Source: Tenacibaculum dicentrarchi
GTDB lineage: Bacteria; Bacteroidota; Bacteroidia; Flavobacteriales; Flavobacteriaceae
Assembly (NCBI RefSeq): GCF_900239345.1
Contig: NZ_OESZ01000043.1
Coordinates: 1-64,000, forward strand
DNA length: 64,000 bases
Direction of reading: 5' to 3'
A model generated the notes under the pieces. It was not told where the DNA came from. It saw nothing but the letters and a program-made list of their open reading frames with translations, and searched no databases. How positions within the stretch are numbered: position 1 is the first letter of the stretch; every line of letters begins with the position of its first letter. The position numbers and the translations under genes are program-made. Positions 45,648 to 54,902 of the stretch are shown piece after piece.

Positions 45648-46487
45648 TTAATAATTTAACCTATAATTTGAAGGCGTTTTATGTTTTAACTCTTTAAATT
45701 TTCTATTAAAATTTGAAATATTTTTAAAACCCGCTTTTTCGGAAACTTCAATAATCGAATAATCTCTATTTTGTAATAACTTACATGCAGTTTCAATACG
45801 TAATTCATTTAAAAAAGTAAAAAATGTTTTATTAGTTCTTTGTTTAAAATACCTGCAAAAAGCATTTGAAGTCATATTTGCTACAGCTGCAATATCATCT
45901 AATTCTATTTTTTTATTAAAATTACTCAAGGTATAATCCATAATATCACGCATACGTTTTCCTTCATTATCTGTGTATTTTTTTTCATATACAAATGTTG
46001 ATAACGATGTGATTTCTGATTTTAATATAAGTTTTATAATTTTTAAAAAAATAATAAACTTCATTAAATCTTTTTCTCCTTGAAGTTTTAAAAATAATTT
46101 TTTAATTTTATTTTGATTAGATTTCACCCTAAAACTATTTTTAACGGTATTAAAAAAACCTGCAATTTCTTTAAAATCATCTAATTCAAAAAAATTGTCA
46201 CCAAATGATTTTTTAGTAAAAAAAAGTGAAATCATAAATGATTCTTTTATTTTTGAATTATCACTTTTAAAAACATGAGGTTGATTACCTGCAATCACTA
46301 AAATATCATTAGCCTTATACTCATTAACAGTATCTCCAACAATTAAAGTTCCTTCACCCTTAACAACATAACACATTTGAATTTCTTCATGTTGATGAAA
46401 CTTATCATAAAAAAAAGGACCTTTATCCTCTTCATAAATTAAACCTAAATTCTTAGTTTTTGGTATTTTAAATGGTAAAACCTTCAT
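45648..46487 (-). CDS. AraC-family transcriptional regulator, candidate controller of the hydroxyproline genes
   Basis: The 279-residue protein has an N-terminal cupin sensor (FHQHEEIQMCYVVKGEGTLIVGDTVNEYKANDILVIAGNQPHVF) and a C-terminal double helix-turn-helix domain (about 180-279, with ELDDIAAVANMTSNAFCRYFKQRTNKTFFTFLNELRIETACKLL and VSEKAGFKNISNFNRKFKE). It is transcribed away from the 4-hydroxyproline gene cluster, the usual place of a local regulator. The ligand is likely a hydroxyproline or a pathway intermediate, an inference from position only. Confidence 0.9.
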   Translation of the reverse strand: MKVLPFKIPKTKNLGLIYEEDKGPFFYDKFHQHEEIQMCYVVKGEGTLIVGDTVNEYKANDILVIAGNQPHVFKSDNSKIKESFMISLFFTKKSFGDNFFELDDFKEIAGFFNTVKNSFRVKSNQNKIKKLFLKLQGEKDLMKFIIFLKIIKLILKSEITSLSTFVYEKKYTDNEGKRMRDIMDYTLSNFNKKIELDDIAAVANMTSNAFCRYFKQRTNKTFFTFLNELRIETACKLLQNRDYSIIEVSEKAGFKNISNFNRKFKELKHKTPSNYRLNY

Positions 46488-46615
46488 AATTGCTAGTAAA
46501 ATATTTTGTATAAATCTATAAAATATTCACCTAAAAAAGAACTAAAACCTCATAAAAAGATAATATAATATACTATCTTGTTAAAAATTAAGCATTAAGC
46601 TTTAAAAATCAATTA

Positions 46616-46623
46616 TAAATTTG
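46616..46623 (+). promoter_or_regulatory. -7 element of the 4-hydroxyproline cluster
   Basis: TAAATTTG fits TAnnTTTG and lies 13 nt before the start of the DapA-family gene. No consensus TTG is visible at the proper distance, as expected for an activator-dependent promoter. Confidence 0.58.
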
Positions 46624-46636
46624 CCTAAAAAAACAC

Positions 46637-47566
46637 ATGAACATAAACTGGAAAGGCGTAATGCCAGCTGTTACTACTAAATTTACAAATGAAGACACGT
46701 TAGATTTAGTTAATTTTGAACTAAATATTAAAGCACAATTAAACGCAGGTGTTGTTGGAATTATTTTAGGGGGAACTTTAGGAGAAGCTAGCACGCTTAC
46801 AGATGACGAAAAAAGAGTCATTGTAAGAAAAGCAGTCGAAGTTGTAGATGGTCAAGTACCTGTTATAATGAATGTTGCAGAACAAACTACTACTGCTGCA
46901 ATCGACGCTGCTAGAAAAGCTAAAGAAGATGGAGCATCTGCATTAATGATGTTGCCTCCAATGCGTTATAAAGCTGATAACAGAGAAACTGTAACTTACT
47001 TTAAAAAAGTAGCAAACAGTACCTCTTTACCAATTATGGTGTATAATAACCCTGTTGATTATGGTATCGAAGTTACTTTAGATATGTTTGAAGAGTTATT
47101 ACGTGACTGCCCAAATATCGAAGCTGTAAAAGAATCGACTAGAGATTTATCAAATATTACACGTATTAAAAATCGTTTTGGTGATAGATTACAAATATTA
47201 TCAGGAGTTGATACCTTAGCTTTAGAAAGTATCTTTATGGGTGCTGACGGTTGGGTTGCTGGTTTAGTATGTGCTTTCCCTGCTGAAACTGTTGCTATTT
47301 TTAACTTAGCAAACGCAGGAAGAGGTAACGAAGCTAGAGAAATTTACCGTTGGTTCTTACCTTTATTAGAATTAGACATCAACTCTAAATTAGTACAAAA
47401 TATTAAACTAGCAGAAGTTGCTACAGGTATTGGTACTGAAAATGTGCGTGAGCCTCGTTTACCATTAATCGGTGAAGAAAGAGCAAACGTTTTAGCTATT
47501 ATTGAAAATGGTTTAAAAACAAGACCTACATTACCTGAATATAAAGAATTAGCGGTTTTAGCTTAA
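46637..47566 (+). CDS. DapA-family lyase, probable 1-pyrroline-4-hydroxy-2-carboxylate deaminase
   Basis: The 309-residue TIM barrel has the DapA signatures: GGTLGEASTLTDDEKR, the Tyr of IMVYNNP and the Schiff-base Lys of IEAVKEST near residue 168. In hydroxyproline catabolism a DapA-type enzyme deaminates 1-pyrroline-4-hydroxy-2-carboxylate to alpha-ketoglutarate semialdehyde. The next genes encode the dehydrogenase for that product, the epimerase and the D-hydroxyproline dehydrogenase, which supports this over lysine synthesis. It follows a divergent AraC gene. Confidence 0.87.
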   Translation: MNINWKGVMPAVTTKFTNEDTLDLVNFELNIKAQLNAGVVGIILGGTLGEASTLTDDEKRVIVRKAVEVVDGQVPVIMNVAEQTTTAAIDAARKAKEDGASALMMLPPMRYKADNRETVTYFKKVANSTSLPIMVYNNPVDYGIEVTLDMFEELLRDCPNIEAVKESTRDLSNITRIKNRFGDRLQILSGVDTLALESIFMGADGWVAGLVCAFPAETVAIFNLANAGRGNEAREIYRWFLPLLELDINSKLVQNIKLAEVATGIGTENVREPRLPLIGEERANVLAIIENGLKTRPTLPEYKELAVLA

Positions 47567-47639
47567 TTTTAAGTGAAATTTATCGTTTTAATCTTTAATT
47601 TTAAGATTATAGAATGTTAGATAATTTGCCATACAATTT

Positions 47640-47677
47640 AACAAATCATTGTCTTATTTATAAGACAATGATTTGTT
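47640..47677 (+). terminator. Strong hairpin after the DapA-family gene
   Basis: AACAAATCATTGTCTTAT and ATAAGACAATGATTTGTT are exact reverse complements separated by TT. The following GTTTT is a poor U tract, so it may be a weak terminator or an mRNA 3'-end stabiliser separating expression of the two genes. Confidence 0.7.
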
Positions 47678-47750
47678 GTTTTAAATCTATTTTTTAACAT
47701 TAAAAGAGCCTTTAAAATTAAAATACTTTAGTACCTTTAAATAGTTAATT

Positions 47751-47758
47751 TAACTTTG
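47751..47758 (+). promoter_or_regulatory. -7 element before the aldehyde dehydrogenase gene
   Basis: TAACTTTG matches TAnnTTTG; the resulting leader of about 115 nt starts with a CAA-repeat stretch like that of pnp. Confidence 0.5.
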
Positions 47759-47882
47759 TTAACAACAACAACAAATAATTATTTATTTAAGCATAAGTAA
47801 GCTCTTAAAAATTATATTAAAACTATTTAAATGTTACTGTAAAAACTACTTACATTTAAAATAACAAAATCTATAAAATCAA

Positions 47883-49409
47883 ATGATTACAGGAAAAAAT
47901 TATATAGGAAATCAATTAAAAGCATCAGGAACAACGACGCATAAAACCGTAAATCCGAAGTTAAATATACAAAACCCAACAGATTTTTATCAAGCAACTT
48001 TAGAAGAGGTAAACGAAGCTGTTGAGTTAGCGGATAAGGCTTTTAAAGTATATCGTAAAGTTTCAGGAGAAAAAAGAGCCGAATTTTTAAATGCTATCGC
48101 AGATGAAATTTTAGCCTTAGATACTGAACTTACTGATATGTATATGTCAGAATCTGGTTTACCAGAAGGAAGAGCTCAAGGAGAAAGAGGTAGAACGGTT
48201 GGGCAGTTAAGAGCTTTTGCTGATTTAGTTGCTAAAGATCAATGGAGAAATGTAACAATTGACCAAGCTATCCCTACAAGACAGCCTTTACCAAAATCTG
48301 ACCTTAGAAAAACATCAATTCCTTTAGGACCTGTTGTGGTATTTGCAGCAAGTAATTTTCCATTGGCATTTTCTACCGCAGGTGGAGATACTGCTAGTGC
48401 CTTAGCTTCAGGATGTCCTGTAATTGTAAAATCGCATGCAATGCACTCAGGAACGGGTGAATTAGTCGCATCAGCAATTATAAAAGCAGCCGAAAAAACA
48501 GGAATGCCAAACGGTGTATTTTCAAACATTACAGGTAGCGGAAGAGTTGTTGGTAGTGCCTTAGTAAAACATCCAAAGGTAAAAGCAGTTGGTTTTACAG
48601 GAAGTATTGCAGGTGGTAGAGCACTTTACAATTTAGGAGCACAAAGAGACGAACCAATTCCAGTATTTGCTGAAATGGGAAGTATCAACCCTGTAGTTGT
48701 ATTACCAAATGTTATCAAAAATAAAGCAGCAGAAACGGCTAGTACATACGCTGGTTCAATTACTGTTGGAACAGGGCAGTTTTGTACAAACCCTGGTTTA
48801 TTACTAACCATTGAAGGAGATCAAACAGATGCTTTTGTAAAAGATTTAGCCGAAAAAACTGTAGCAATTGCACCACAGTGTATGTTACACCCAAATATTA
48901 AAAACGGTTTTGTTTCAAATGCTGAAATTGTAACCTCTCAACCAGGTGTTCAGGTTGTTGGTCAAATTACAGAAACTGTTGAAGCAAATTTTGCTGCATC
49001 AACAATTTGTGCTGTATCAGGTACTGAATTTTTAGCAAATCCTAAAATGCACACCGAAGTTTTTGGTCCTTTTTCATTAGTTGTAAAAGCAAAAGATCAA
49101 GCAGAATTATTAAATGTTATTGACCATTTAGAAGGGCAATTAACAGGTACGGTTTTAGCGGAAAAAGAAGATTTTGACGCTTTACCTGCAGTAGCAGATG
49201 CTTTACAGGCAAAGGTTGGAAGAATTATTTTTAACGGTGTTCCAACAGGTGTTGAAGTTTGCGAATCAATGACACATGGAGGCCCTTACCCTGCTTCTTC
49301 AGATTCTAGATTTACAGCCGTAGGTTTAGGAGCTATTAAAAGATGGGTGCGTCCTTTTAGTTTTCAAGATTGGCCAACCGAATTACTACCTACTGAATTA
49401 AGAAATTAA
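47883..49409 (+). CDS. Aldehyde dehydrogenase, probable alpha-ketoglutarate semialdehyde dehydrogenase
   Basis: The 508-residue enzyme has the ALDH motifs VKSHAMHSGTGE, VGFTGSIAGGRAL, catalytic Glu in FAEMGSINPVV and catalytic Cys in GTGQFCTNPGLL. The closest group, as I recall, is that of 2,5-dioxovalerate (alpha-ketoglutarate semialdehyde) dehydrogenases. This would complete conversion of 4-hydroxyproline to alpha-ketoglutarate. It is in the same direction as, and between, the other pathway genes. Confidence 0.9.
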   Translation: MITGKNYIGNQLKASGTTTHKTVNPKLNIQNPTDFYQATLEEVNEAVELADKAFKVYRKVSGEKRAEFLNAIADEILALDTELTDMYMSESGLPEGRAQGERGRTVGQLRAFADLVAKDQWRNVTIDQAIPTRQPLPKSDLRKTSIPLGPVVVFAASNFPLAFSTAGGDTASALASGCPVIVKSHAMHSGTGELVASAIIKAAEKTGMPNGVFSNITGSGRVVGSALVKHPKVKAVGFTGSIAGGRALYNLGAQRDEPIPVFAEMGSINPVVVLPNVIKNKAAETASTYAGSITVGTGQFCTNPGLLLTIEGDQTDAFVKDLAEKTVAIAPQCMLHPNIKNGFVSNAEIVTSQPGVQVVGQITETVEANFAASTICAVSGTEFLANPKMHTEVFGPFSLVVKAKDQAELLNVIDHLEGQLTGTVLAEKEDFDALPAVADALQAKVGRIIFNGVPTGVEVCESMTHGGPYPASSDSRFTAVGLGAIKRWVRPFSFQDWPTELLPTELRN

Positions 49410-49498
49410 CAGGTAAACACTGTTAATTAATTACTTATAAAAAAAAATAAATTAATAAATATTAACATTTTCTTTAAATTATCTAATCACTTATATAG

Positions 49499-49506
49499 TA
49501 CTTTTG
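49499..49506 (+). promoter_or_regulatory. -7 element before the hydroxyproline epimerase gene
   Basis: TACTTTTG fits TAnnTTTG. It would yield a leader of about 100 nt that contains the hairpin listed next. Confidence 0.5.
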
Positions 49507-49532
49507 GGCAATATAAAGAAATTGAAAACTAT

Positions 49533-49598
49533 GCCAGCTTCGTATTTTTTATTAAAGAAATTTTGAAGGGTTTTTTCTAAGAAATAATACAAGCTGGC
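49533..49598 (+). promoter_or_regulatory. Hairpin in the leader of the epimerase gene
   Basis: GCCAGCTTCGTATT (49533-49546) pairs with AATACAAGCTGGC near 49586-49598, with one bulged C. It encloses a loop of about 40 nt and ends 14 nt before the start codon. There is no U run behind it, so it is not a terminator; it might control translation or mRNA stability. Confidence 0.55.
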
Positions 49599-49612
49599 TA
49601 TTCAATTTTACT

Positions 49613-50620
49613 ATGAGAAAAACATTTTTTTGCGTTGATGCACACACTTGCGGAAATCCTGTAAGAGTTGTTGCTGGTGGTGGTCCAAACTTAATTGGAG
49701 CAAATATGAGCGAAAAACGTCAGCATTTTTTAAAAGAATATGACTGGATTCGTAAAGGATTAATGTTCGAACCAAGAGGACACGATATGATGAGTGGAAG
49801 TATTTTATTTCCACCTCACAATCCTGAAAACGATTTTGGAATCTTATTTATCGAAACTTCTGGATGTTTACCAATGTGCGGACACGGAACTATCGGAACT
49901 ATTACTATTGCGATTGAAGAAGGTTTAATTACGCCAAAAATTCCTGGTAAAATTAAAATGGAAGCACCCGCAGGTTTAGTAAATATCGAATACGGACAAA
50001 CAGGTAAAAAAGTGGACTGGGTTCGTTTAACAAACGTAAAAAGTTATTTAGCTGCTGAGAATTTAACGATTGATTGCCCTGAATTAGGCGAAATTACCTT
50101 TGACGTTTCTTACGGAGGAAATTATTACGCCATTGTAGATCCGCAGAAAAACTTTTCTGGAGTACACGATTTTACTGCTAGTAAAATCATCCAATATTCG
50201 CAGGTTGTAAGAGATCGTATCAATGAGAAATATCCTGATATGTTTATTCATCCTGAAAATGATACCATTAGAGATGTAACCCATATGTTATGGACAGGAA
50301 ATCCTATTGACCCTACTTCATCAGGTAGAAATGCTGTTTTTTATGGTGATAAAGCCATCGATAGAAGCCCTTGTGGAACAGGAACATCTGCTAGGTTAGC
50401 ACAGTTACACGCCAAAGGAAAACTTCAATTAAAAGAAGAATTTATCCACGAAAGTTTTATCGGAAGTAAGTTTATTGGGCGTGTAGAAGAAGAAACTTCT
50501 TTAAACGGAAAACCTGCAATTATACCTAGTATTCAAGGTTGGGCTAAGGTTTTTGGTTACAATAATATTATTATTGATGACCAAGATGATCCTTATGCAC
50601 ACGGTTTTCAAGTTATCTAA
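49613..50620 (+). CDS. 4-hydroxyproline 2-epimerase (proline racemase family)
   Basis: The 335-residue enzyme converts trans-4-hydroxy-L-proline to cis-4-hydroxy-D-proline. Both catalytic Cys are visible: LPMCGHGTIG and DRSPCGTGTSARLA. The Cys/Cys pair and GTIG context mark an epimerase/racemase rather than a dehydratase. Neighbouring genes encode all later steps of the pathway. A true proline racemase is a less likely alternative. Confidence 0.92.
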   Translation: MRKTFFCVDAHTCGNPVRVVAGGGPNLIGANMSEKRQHFLKEYDWIRKGLMFEPRGHDMMSGSILFPPHNPENDFGILFIETSGCLPMCGHGTIGTITIAIEEGLITPKIPGKIKMEAPAGLVNIEYGQTGKKVDWVRLTNVKSYLAAENLTIDCPELGEITFDVSYGGNYYAIVDPQKNFSGVHDFTASKIIQYSQVVRDRINEKYPDMFIHPENDTIRDVTHMLWTGNPIDPTSSGRNAVFYGDKAIDRSPCGTGTSARLAQLHAKGKLQLKEEFIHESFIGSKFIGRVEEETSLNGKPAIIPSIQGWAKVFGYNNIIIDDQDDPYAHGFQVI

Positions 50621-50626
50621 AAAAAA

Positions 50627-50929
50627 ATGTTATCTTTCAATTTAAAAACAAAATTGGAAACAATAAAACATAAAATACTCAAAAATCATTGCTATACCGA
50701 GCTTGTTTATCAACGGATAAATAAAAAGCTCGGTATAGCTTTTTCTAAATTTGAAATAGAAACACTTATTCAAAAGGTATTGGAAGATACCGCTTTAGAT
50801 GACTACGAAAAAATAGGTAAAAACTTCTACATTACTAACAAAAAACATAATATTACTATTACAGTTAATACTAGTACTTTTAGAATTATTACCGTTAATC
50901 AAATAATTAAAAGCGTAAGTTTAAAATAA
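50627..50929 (+). CDS. Small protein of unknown function (DUF3781-like)
   Basis: The 100-residue soluble protein lies between the epimerase and the D-hydroxyproline dehydrogenase with gaps of 6 and 8 nt, so it is surely part of the operon. It contains TELVYQRINKKLGIAFSKFEIETLIQKVLE, then a beta-rich half (NFYITNKKHNITITVNTSTFRIITVNQI). This reminds me of DUF3781, an assignment from memory. No role in the pathway is known. Confidence 0.72.
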   Translation: MLSFNLKTKLETIKHKILKNHCYTELVYQRINKKLGIAFSKFEIETLIQKVLEDTALDDYEKIGKNFYITNKKHNITITVNTSTFRIITVNQIIKSVSLK

Positions 50930-50937
50930 TATATTAA

Positions 50938-52185
50938 ATGTCAAAAGAAGTAGTAATTATTGGTGGAGGAATTATAGGCTTATGTTCAGCGTATTACCTT
51001 CAAAAAGAAGGACACAAAGTTACCGTTATTGATAAATCTGATTTCTCAAGTGGTGCATCTTATGTAAATGCAGGATATATTACGCCAAGTCATATTATTT
51101 CTTTGGCAGCCCCAGGGATGATAAACAAAGGTATTAAATGGATGTTCGATTCAAAAAGTCCATTTTCTGTGAAACCTCGATTGGATTATGATTTTGTGAA
51201 ATGGTCATGGCTCTTTAAAAAAGCTTCTACCAAACAAAAAGTAGAAAGCTCAATTAAACCTATCAAAGATATCAACCTTTTAAGTAGAGAATTATACGAA
51301 GATATTAAAGCTTCCAACGATTTTGATTTCTTTTATCAGCATAAAGGATTGTTAATGTGTTATCAAACCGATAAAACTGGTGAAGAAGAATGGAATACAG
51401 GAAAACGTGCCATTCAAGAAGGCTTAAATGTGGAAAATTTATCAAAAGAACAAGTACTGAAATTAGAACCAAATGCAGGTTTAAATATTAAAGGTGCCAT
51501 TTATTATCACACCGATTCACACATGACTCCAAGTGAATTTATGCCACAATTAAAACGATATTTAGAAAAAAATGGCGTTACAATTTTAGCCAATGAAGAA
51601 GTGCTTGACATTAACGTAACTGGCGATAAAGTAACTTCTCTGAAAACAAACAAACAAGAATTTACTCCTGATGAAATAGTCGTGGCAACTGGTTCTTGGT
51701 CGCAAATTCTAATGAAAAAATTGAATACCACAATTCCTATTCAAGCTGGAAAAGGATACCGAATTAATGTATCTCAAGAAACAGGAATTACCATTCCTGC
51801 CATTTTAATGGAAGCAAAAGTTGCTGTAACGCCAATGAACGGTTTTACTCGTTTTGCAGGTACTATGGAAGTTGATAAAATTAATACCAATATCAATAAA
51901 GTACGTGTAAATGCCATCGCAAAAGCAAGTGAACGCTTTTATCAAAATTTAAAAATTAGCCAGAAAGAAATTGACGATGTAGCCTCTGGATTAAGACCCT
52001 GTTCGCCTGATGGATTGCCATATATCGGACGTTTATCAAAAGTGAAAAACGTAACCGTAGCAACAGGACACGCCATGATGGGATGGAGTTTAGGACCCGC
52101 AACAGGAAAATTAATATCCGAAGTAATTTCTGATAAAAAAACAAGCCTCGATTTAAGCCCGTTTCATACAGAAAGATACGCGTAA
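50938..52185 (+). CDS. FAD-dependent D-hydroxyproline dehydrogenase (DadA-like)
   Basis: The 415-residue flavoenzyme has the dinucleotide motif VIIGGGIIGLCSAYYLQKEG at the N-terminus, then DKSDFSSGASYVNAGYI and a C-terminal RPCSPDGLPYIGRL ... VATGHAMMGWSLGP, all typical of DadA/glycine oxidase type enzymes. Placed after the epimerase, it should oxidise cis-4-hydroxy-D-proline to 1-pyrroline-4-hydroxy-2-carboxylate, the substrate of the DapA-family gene. Electrons probably go to the respiratory chain. Confidence 0.9.
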   Translation: MSKEVVIIGGGIIGLCSAYYLQKEGHKVTVIDKSDFSSGASYVNAGYITPSHIISLAAPGMINKGIKWMFDSKSPFSVKPRLDYDFVKWSWLFKKASTKQKVESSIKPIKDINLLSRELYEDIKASNDFDFFYQHKGLLMCYQTDKTGEEEWNTGKRAIQEGLNVENLSKEQVLKLEPNAGLNIKGAIYYHTDSHMTPSEFMPQLKRYLEKNGVTILANEEVLDINVTGDKVTSLKTNKQEFTPDEIVVATGSWSQILMKKLNTTIPIQAGKGYRINVSQETGITIPAILMEAKVAVTPMNGFTRFAGTMEVDKINTNINKVRVNAIAKASERFYQNLKISQKEIDDVASGLRPCSPDGLPYIGRLSKVKNVTVATGHAMMGWSLGPATGKLISEVISDKKTSLDLSPFHTERYA

Positions 52186-52229
52186 AATACGCTACACAAT
52201 AAATTAACAGCACCTGAATCAATAATACT

Positions 52230-53522
52230 ATGCGTTACGAACAAATTAATAACTCGTTATTTATAGAAAATAGAAAGCGTTTTACAGCCAAAATGCAACC
52301 CAACAGCATCGCTATTTTAACATCAAACGATGTGAAACACAACAATGCCGATGATGTAATGGGATTTACACAAAATAATGACCTTTTTTACCTTTCGGGA
52401 ATTGACCAAGAAGAAACTATTTTAGTGCTGTATCCTGATGCTTATAAAAAAGAAAATCGCGCGATTTTATTCATAAAAGAAACTAGTGAACTCATCAAAA
52501 TTTGGGACGGTGAAAAATTAACCCAAGAAAAAGCTACTGAAATTTCAGGGATTTCAAGAGTAATTTGGAACAAAGATTTTGAAAGCGTTTTACAAGCAAT
52601 GGCTTTTGAAGCTGATAGTTTTTATTTAGGGCATAACGAACACTATAAACGAGCTACCAATAATCAAGAAACCCAACAAGATAGAATGATAAAATGGTGT
52701 AAACAAAAATATCCGTTACATCAATATTATCGTGCGGCAAAAATCACCCGTGATTTACGTCCTGTAAAATTAACAATTGAACACGAATTAACACAAAAAG
52801 CAGCCGATATTAGCGTAGAATCTTTTTCTCGTATTTTAAAGGCATGTAAACCTGGCAAAAATGAATACGAATTAGAGGCAGAATTAACCTATAATTTAGT
52901 CAAATCTGGAGCTTCACATCACGCTTTTCAACCGATTGTTGCTTCAGGACAAAACGCTTGTGCTTTGCATTATAATACTAACGATTCGGTTTGTAAAGAC
53001 GGTGAAATGATTTTACTTGATTTCGGCGTTTGCTATGCAAATTACAATAGCGATACTACTCGTTGTTTTCCTGTAAACGGGAAATTCTCTGAAAGACAAG
53101 CTGCCGTTTACTCTTCGGTTTTACATTGTTTGAAAGAAGGTAGTAAACTTTTAAAAGCAGGAATTTTACCTGCCGATTATGAAAAAAATATGGCAAGTTT
53201 AGTCGAAGCTGAACTGATAAAATTAAACTTATTAGATGCCGATGAAGTGGCTAATCAAGACCCTGAAAAGCCTTTATATAAAAAATATTTTATGCACGGA
53301 ACTGCCCATTATTTAGGGTTAGATGTGCATGATGTTGGTTTATATTCTCGTCCTTTTGAAGCGGGAATGATACTTACTTGTGAACCTGGAATTTATATCG
53401 CCGAAGAAGGAATTGGTTGTCGTTTAGAAGATGATTATCTAATTACAGAAAATGGAAATATCAATTTAACTGCCAAAATGCCTATCGAAATTAAGGATAT
53501 TGAAGCATTAATGAACAGCTAA
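52230..53522 (+). CDS. pepP: Xaa-Pro aminopeptidase (aminopeptidase P, M24B)
   Basis: The 430-residue protein has an N-terminal AMP_N domain (about 1-160) and a pita-bread metallopeptidase domain with all five metal ligands: LLDFG, NSDTTR, HGTAHYLGLDVHD, CEPGIYI and RLEDDYLI. It removes a residue in front of proline (or hydroxyproline). It follows the D-hydroxyproline dehydrogenase by 44 nt, which ties peptide breakdown to imino acid use. No signal peptide is seen, so it acts in the cytoplasm. Confidence 0.92.
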   Translation: MRYEQINNSLFIENRKRFTAKMQPNSIAILTSNDVKHNNADDVMGFTQNNDLFYLSGIDQEETILVLYPDAYKKENRAILFIKETSELIKIWDGEKLTQEKATEISGISRVIWNKDFESVLQAMAFEADSFYLGHNEHYKRATNNQETQQDRMIKWCKQKYPLHQYYRAAKITRDLRPVKLTIEHELTQKAADISVESFSRILKACKPGKNEYELEAELTYNLVKSGASHHAFQPIVASGQNACALHYNTNDSVCKDGEMILLDFGVCYANYNSDTTRCFPVNGKFSERQAAVYSSVLHCLKEGSKLLKAGILPADYEKNMASLVEAELIKLNLLDADEVANQDPEKPLYKKYFMHGTAHYLGLDVHDVGLYSRPFEAGMILTCEPGIYIAEEGIGCRLEDDYLITENGNINLTAKMPIEIKDIEALMNS

Positions 53523-53550
53523 AAATATTAAAAAAATTAAAAGAAATTAC

Positions 53551-54771
53551 ATGAATACATTTGGAATCGGAGGTTCTACCATAGAAGCAGAATTAAATGC
53601 CATAACTCCAACGGCTCACTTAGTTGAACCGATTCAAAAAGAAGAGTTTCAACAAAGAATAAACAAAGCTTGCCAATTGATGAAAAATCAAAATAAACAG
53701 GCAATGTATCTACACGCTGGAACAAATTTATTCTATTTTACAGGAATGAAATGGAGTTCGAGCGAACGAATGGTCGGTGCAATTTTATTTCAAAATGGTG
53801 ATTTGCATTTTATCGCACCAAAATTTGAAAAAGGAACAATTTTAGATTTCATGCTGATAAAAGGCGAAGTTAATTGTTGGGAAGAACACAAAAGTCCTTA
53901 TAAATTATTTACCAAAATCTTGACAAAAAACAAGGTAAATAAAGGCGTTATTTTGATGGATGAAGCAACACCTTTTTTCATTGTCGATGGGATTAATAAA
54001 TGTAACGAAGTATTTACCCTAGAAAGTGCAACGCCAATTACCGCAGGTTGTAGAATGATAAAATCGGATGCTGAAATTGCCATTATGCAACACGCAATGA
54101 ACATCACTTTAGAGGTTCAAAAAGCCGCAGCTCGTATTTTAAGGGTTGGAATTTCAGCTAAAGAAGTCGAAGATTTTATCCACGAAGCACATATTCGTTA
54201 TGGTGCAACTGCTGGTTCTTATTTTTGTATCGTACTCTTTGGGGTCGATTCATCATTTCCACACGGTGTAAAAAAACCTAAAAATTTAGCATTAAACGAA
54301 GTTGTTTTAATAGATACAGGTTGTGTTTTACACGATTATATTTCTGATATTACAAGAACCTATGTTTTTGGTGAAGCGGATGATTTACAAAGGTCAATTT
54401 GGAATATTGAAAAAGAAACCCAACAAGCCGCTTTTGATGCCGCTCAATTAGGCAATATTTGTGCCGATATTGATGCTGCCGCTAGAAAAACATTAGAAAG
54501 TCATCAGCTTGGACCAAAATATGATTTACCTGGTTTACCACACAGAACAGGGCATGGAATTGGTTTAAATATTCATGAATGGCCATATATTGTTAAAAAT
54601 GACAATACTGTTTTAGTCGAAAAAATGACTTTCAGTAATGAGCCAATGATTTGTGTTCCTAATAAATTTGGAATCCGTCATGAAGACCATATTTATATGA
54701 CCGAAAATGGCCCGAAATGGTTTACGGAACCAATGTATAGCATTGAAGACCCTTTTGGAATTTCAAAATAA
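53551..54771 (+). CDS. M24 peptidase, probable Xaa-Pro dipeptidase
   Basis: The 406-residue M24 protein has a creatinase-type N-terminal domain and the metal site residues in LIDTG, SDITRTY, HRTGHGIGLNIHE, SNEPMI and RHEDHIY. It lies 29 nt after pepP and is clearly different from it. It probably splits Xaa-Pro or Xaa-Hyp dipeptides (prolidase-like), but creatinase-family members vary in substrate. No signal peptide is seen. Confidence 0.88.
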   Translation: MNTFGIGGSTIEAELNAITPTAHLVEPIQKEEFQQRINKACQLMKNQNKQAMYLHAGTNLFYFTGMKWSSSERMVGAILFQNGDLHFIAPKFEKGTILDFMLIKGEVNCWEEHKSPYKLFTKILTKNKVNKGVILMDEATPFFIVDGINKCNEVFTLESATPITAGCRMIKSDAEIAIMQHAMNITLEVQKAAARILRVGISAKEVEDFIHEAHIRYGATAGSYFCIVLFGVDSSFPHGVKKPKNLALNEVVLIDTGCVLHDYISDITRTYVFGEADDLQRSIWNIEKETQQAAFDAAQLGNICADIDAAARKTLESHQLGPKYDLPGLPHRTGHGIGLNIHEWPYIVKNDNTVLVEKMTFSNEPMICVPNKFGIRHEDHIYMTENGPKWFTEPMYSIEDPFGISK

Positions 54772-54798
54772 ATTTTAAAAAATTACAGTAAATTCATA

Positions 54799-54838
54799 AA
54801 AAAACGCAACTCTTTATCTTTTAAGAGTTGCGTTTTTT
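54799..54838. terminator. Bidirectional terminator of the hydroxyproline-peptidase unit
   Basis: AAAAAACGCAACTCTTA and TAAGAGTTGCGTTTTTT form a long stem about 30 nt after the stop codon. Confidence 0.92.
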
Positions 54839-54902
54839 CTTTTTTATAGTTTATTAAAAAAATATTATTATAAAAAATAAGTAAAAAACAAACTAAAATG
54901 CC

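Larger units (their letters stand above)
47567..47882. other. Intergenic region with hairpin and second promoter
   Basis: The 316 nt contain an 18-pair perfect hairpin (47640-47677), a -7 element at 47751-47758 and a CAACAACAACAAA leader stretch. No gene is visible. The layout suggests that the following gene has its own promoter in addition to any read-through. Confidence 0.7.
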
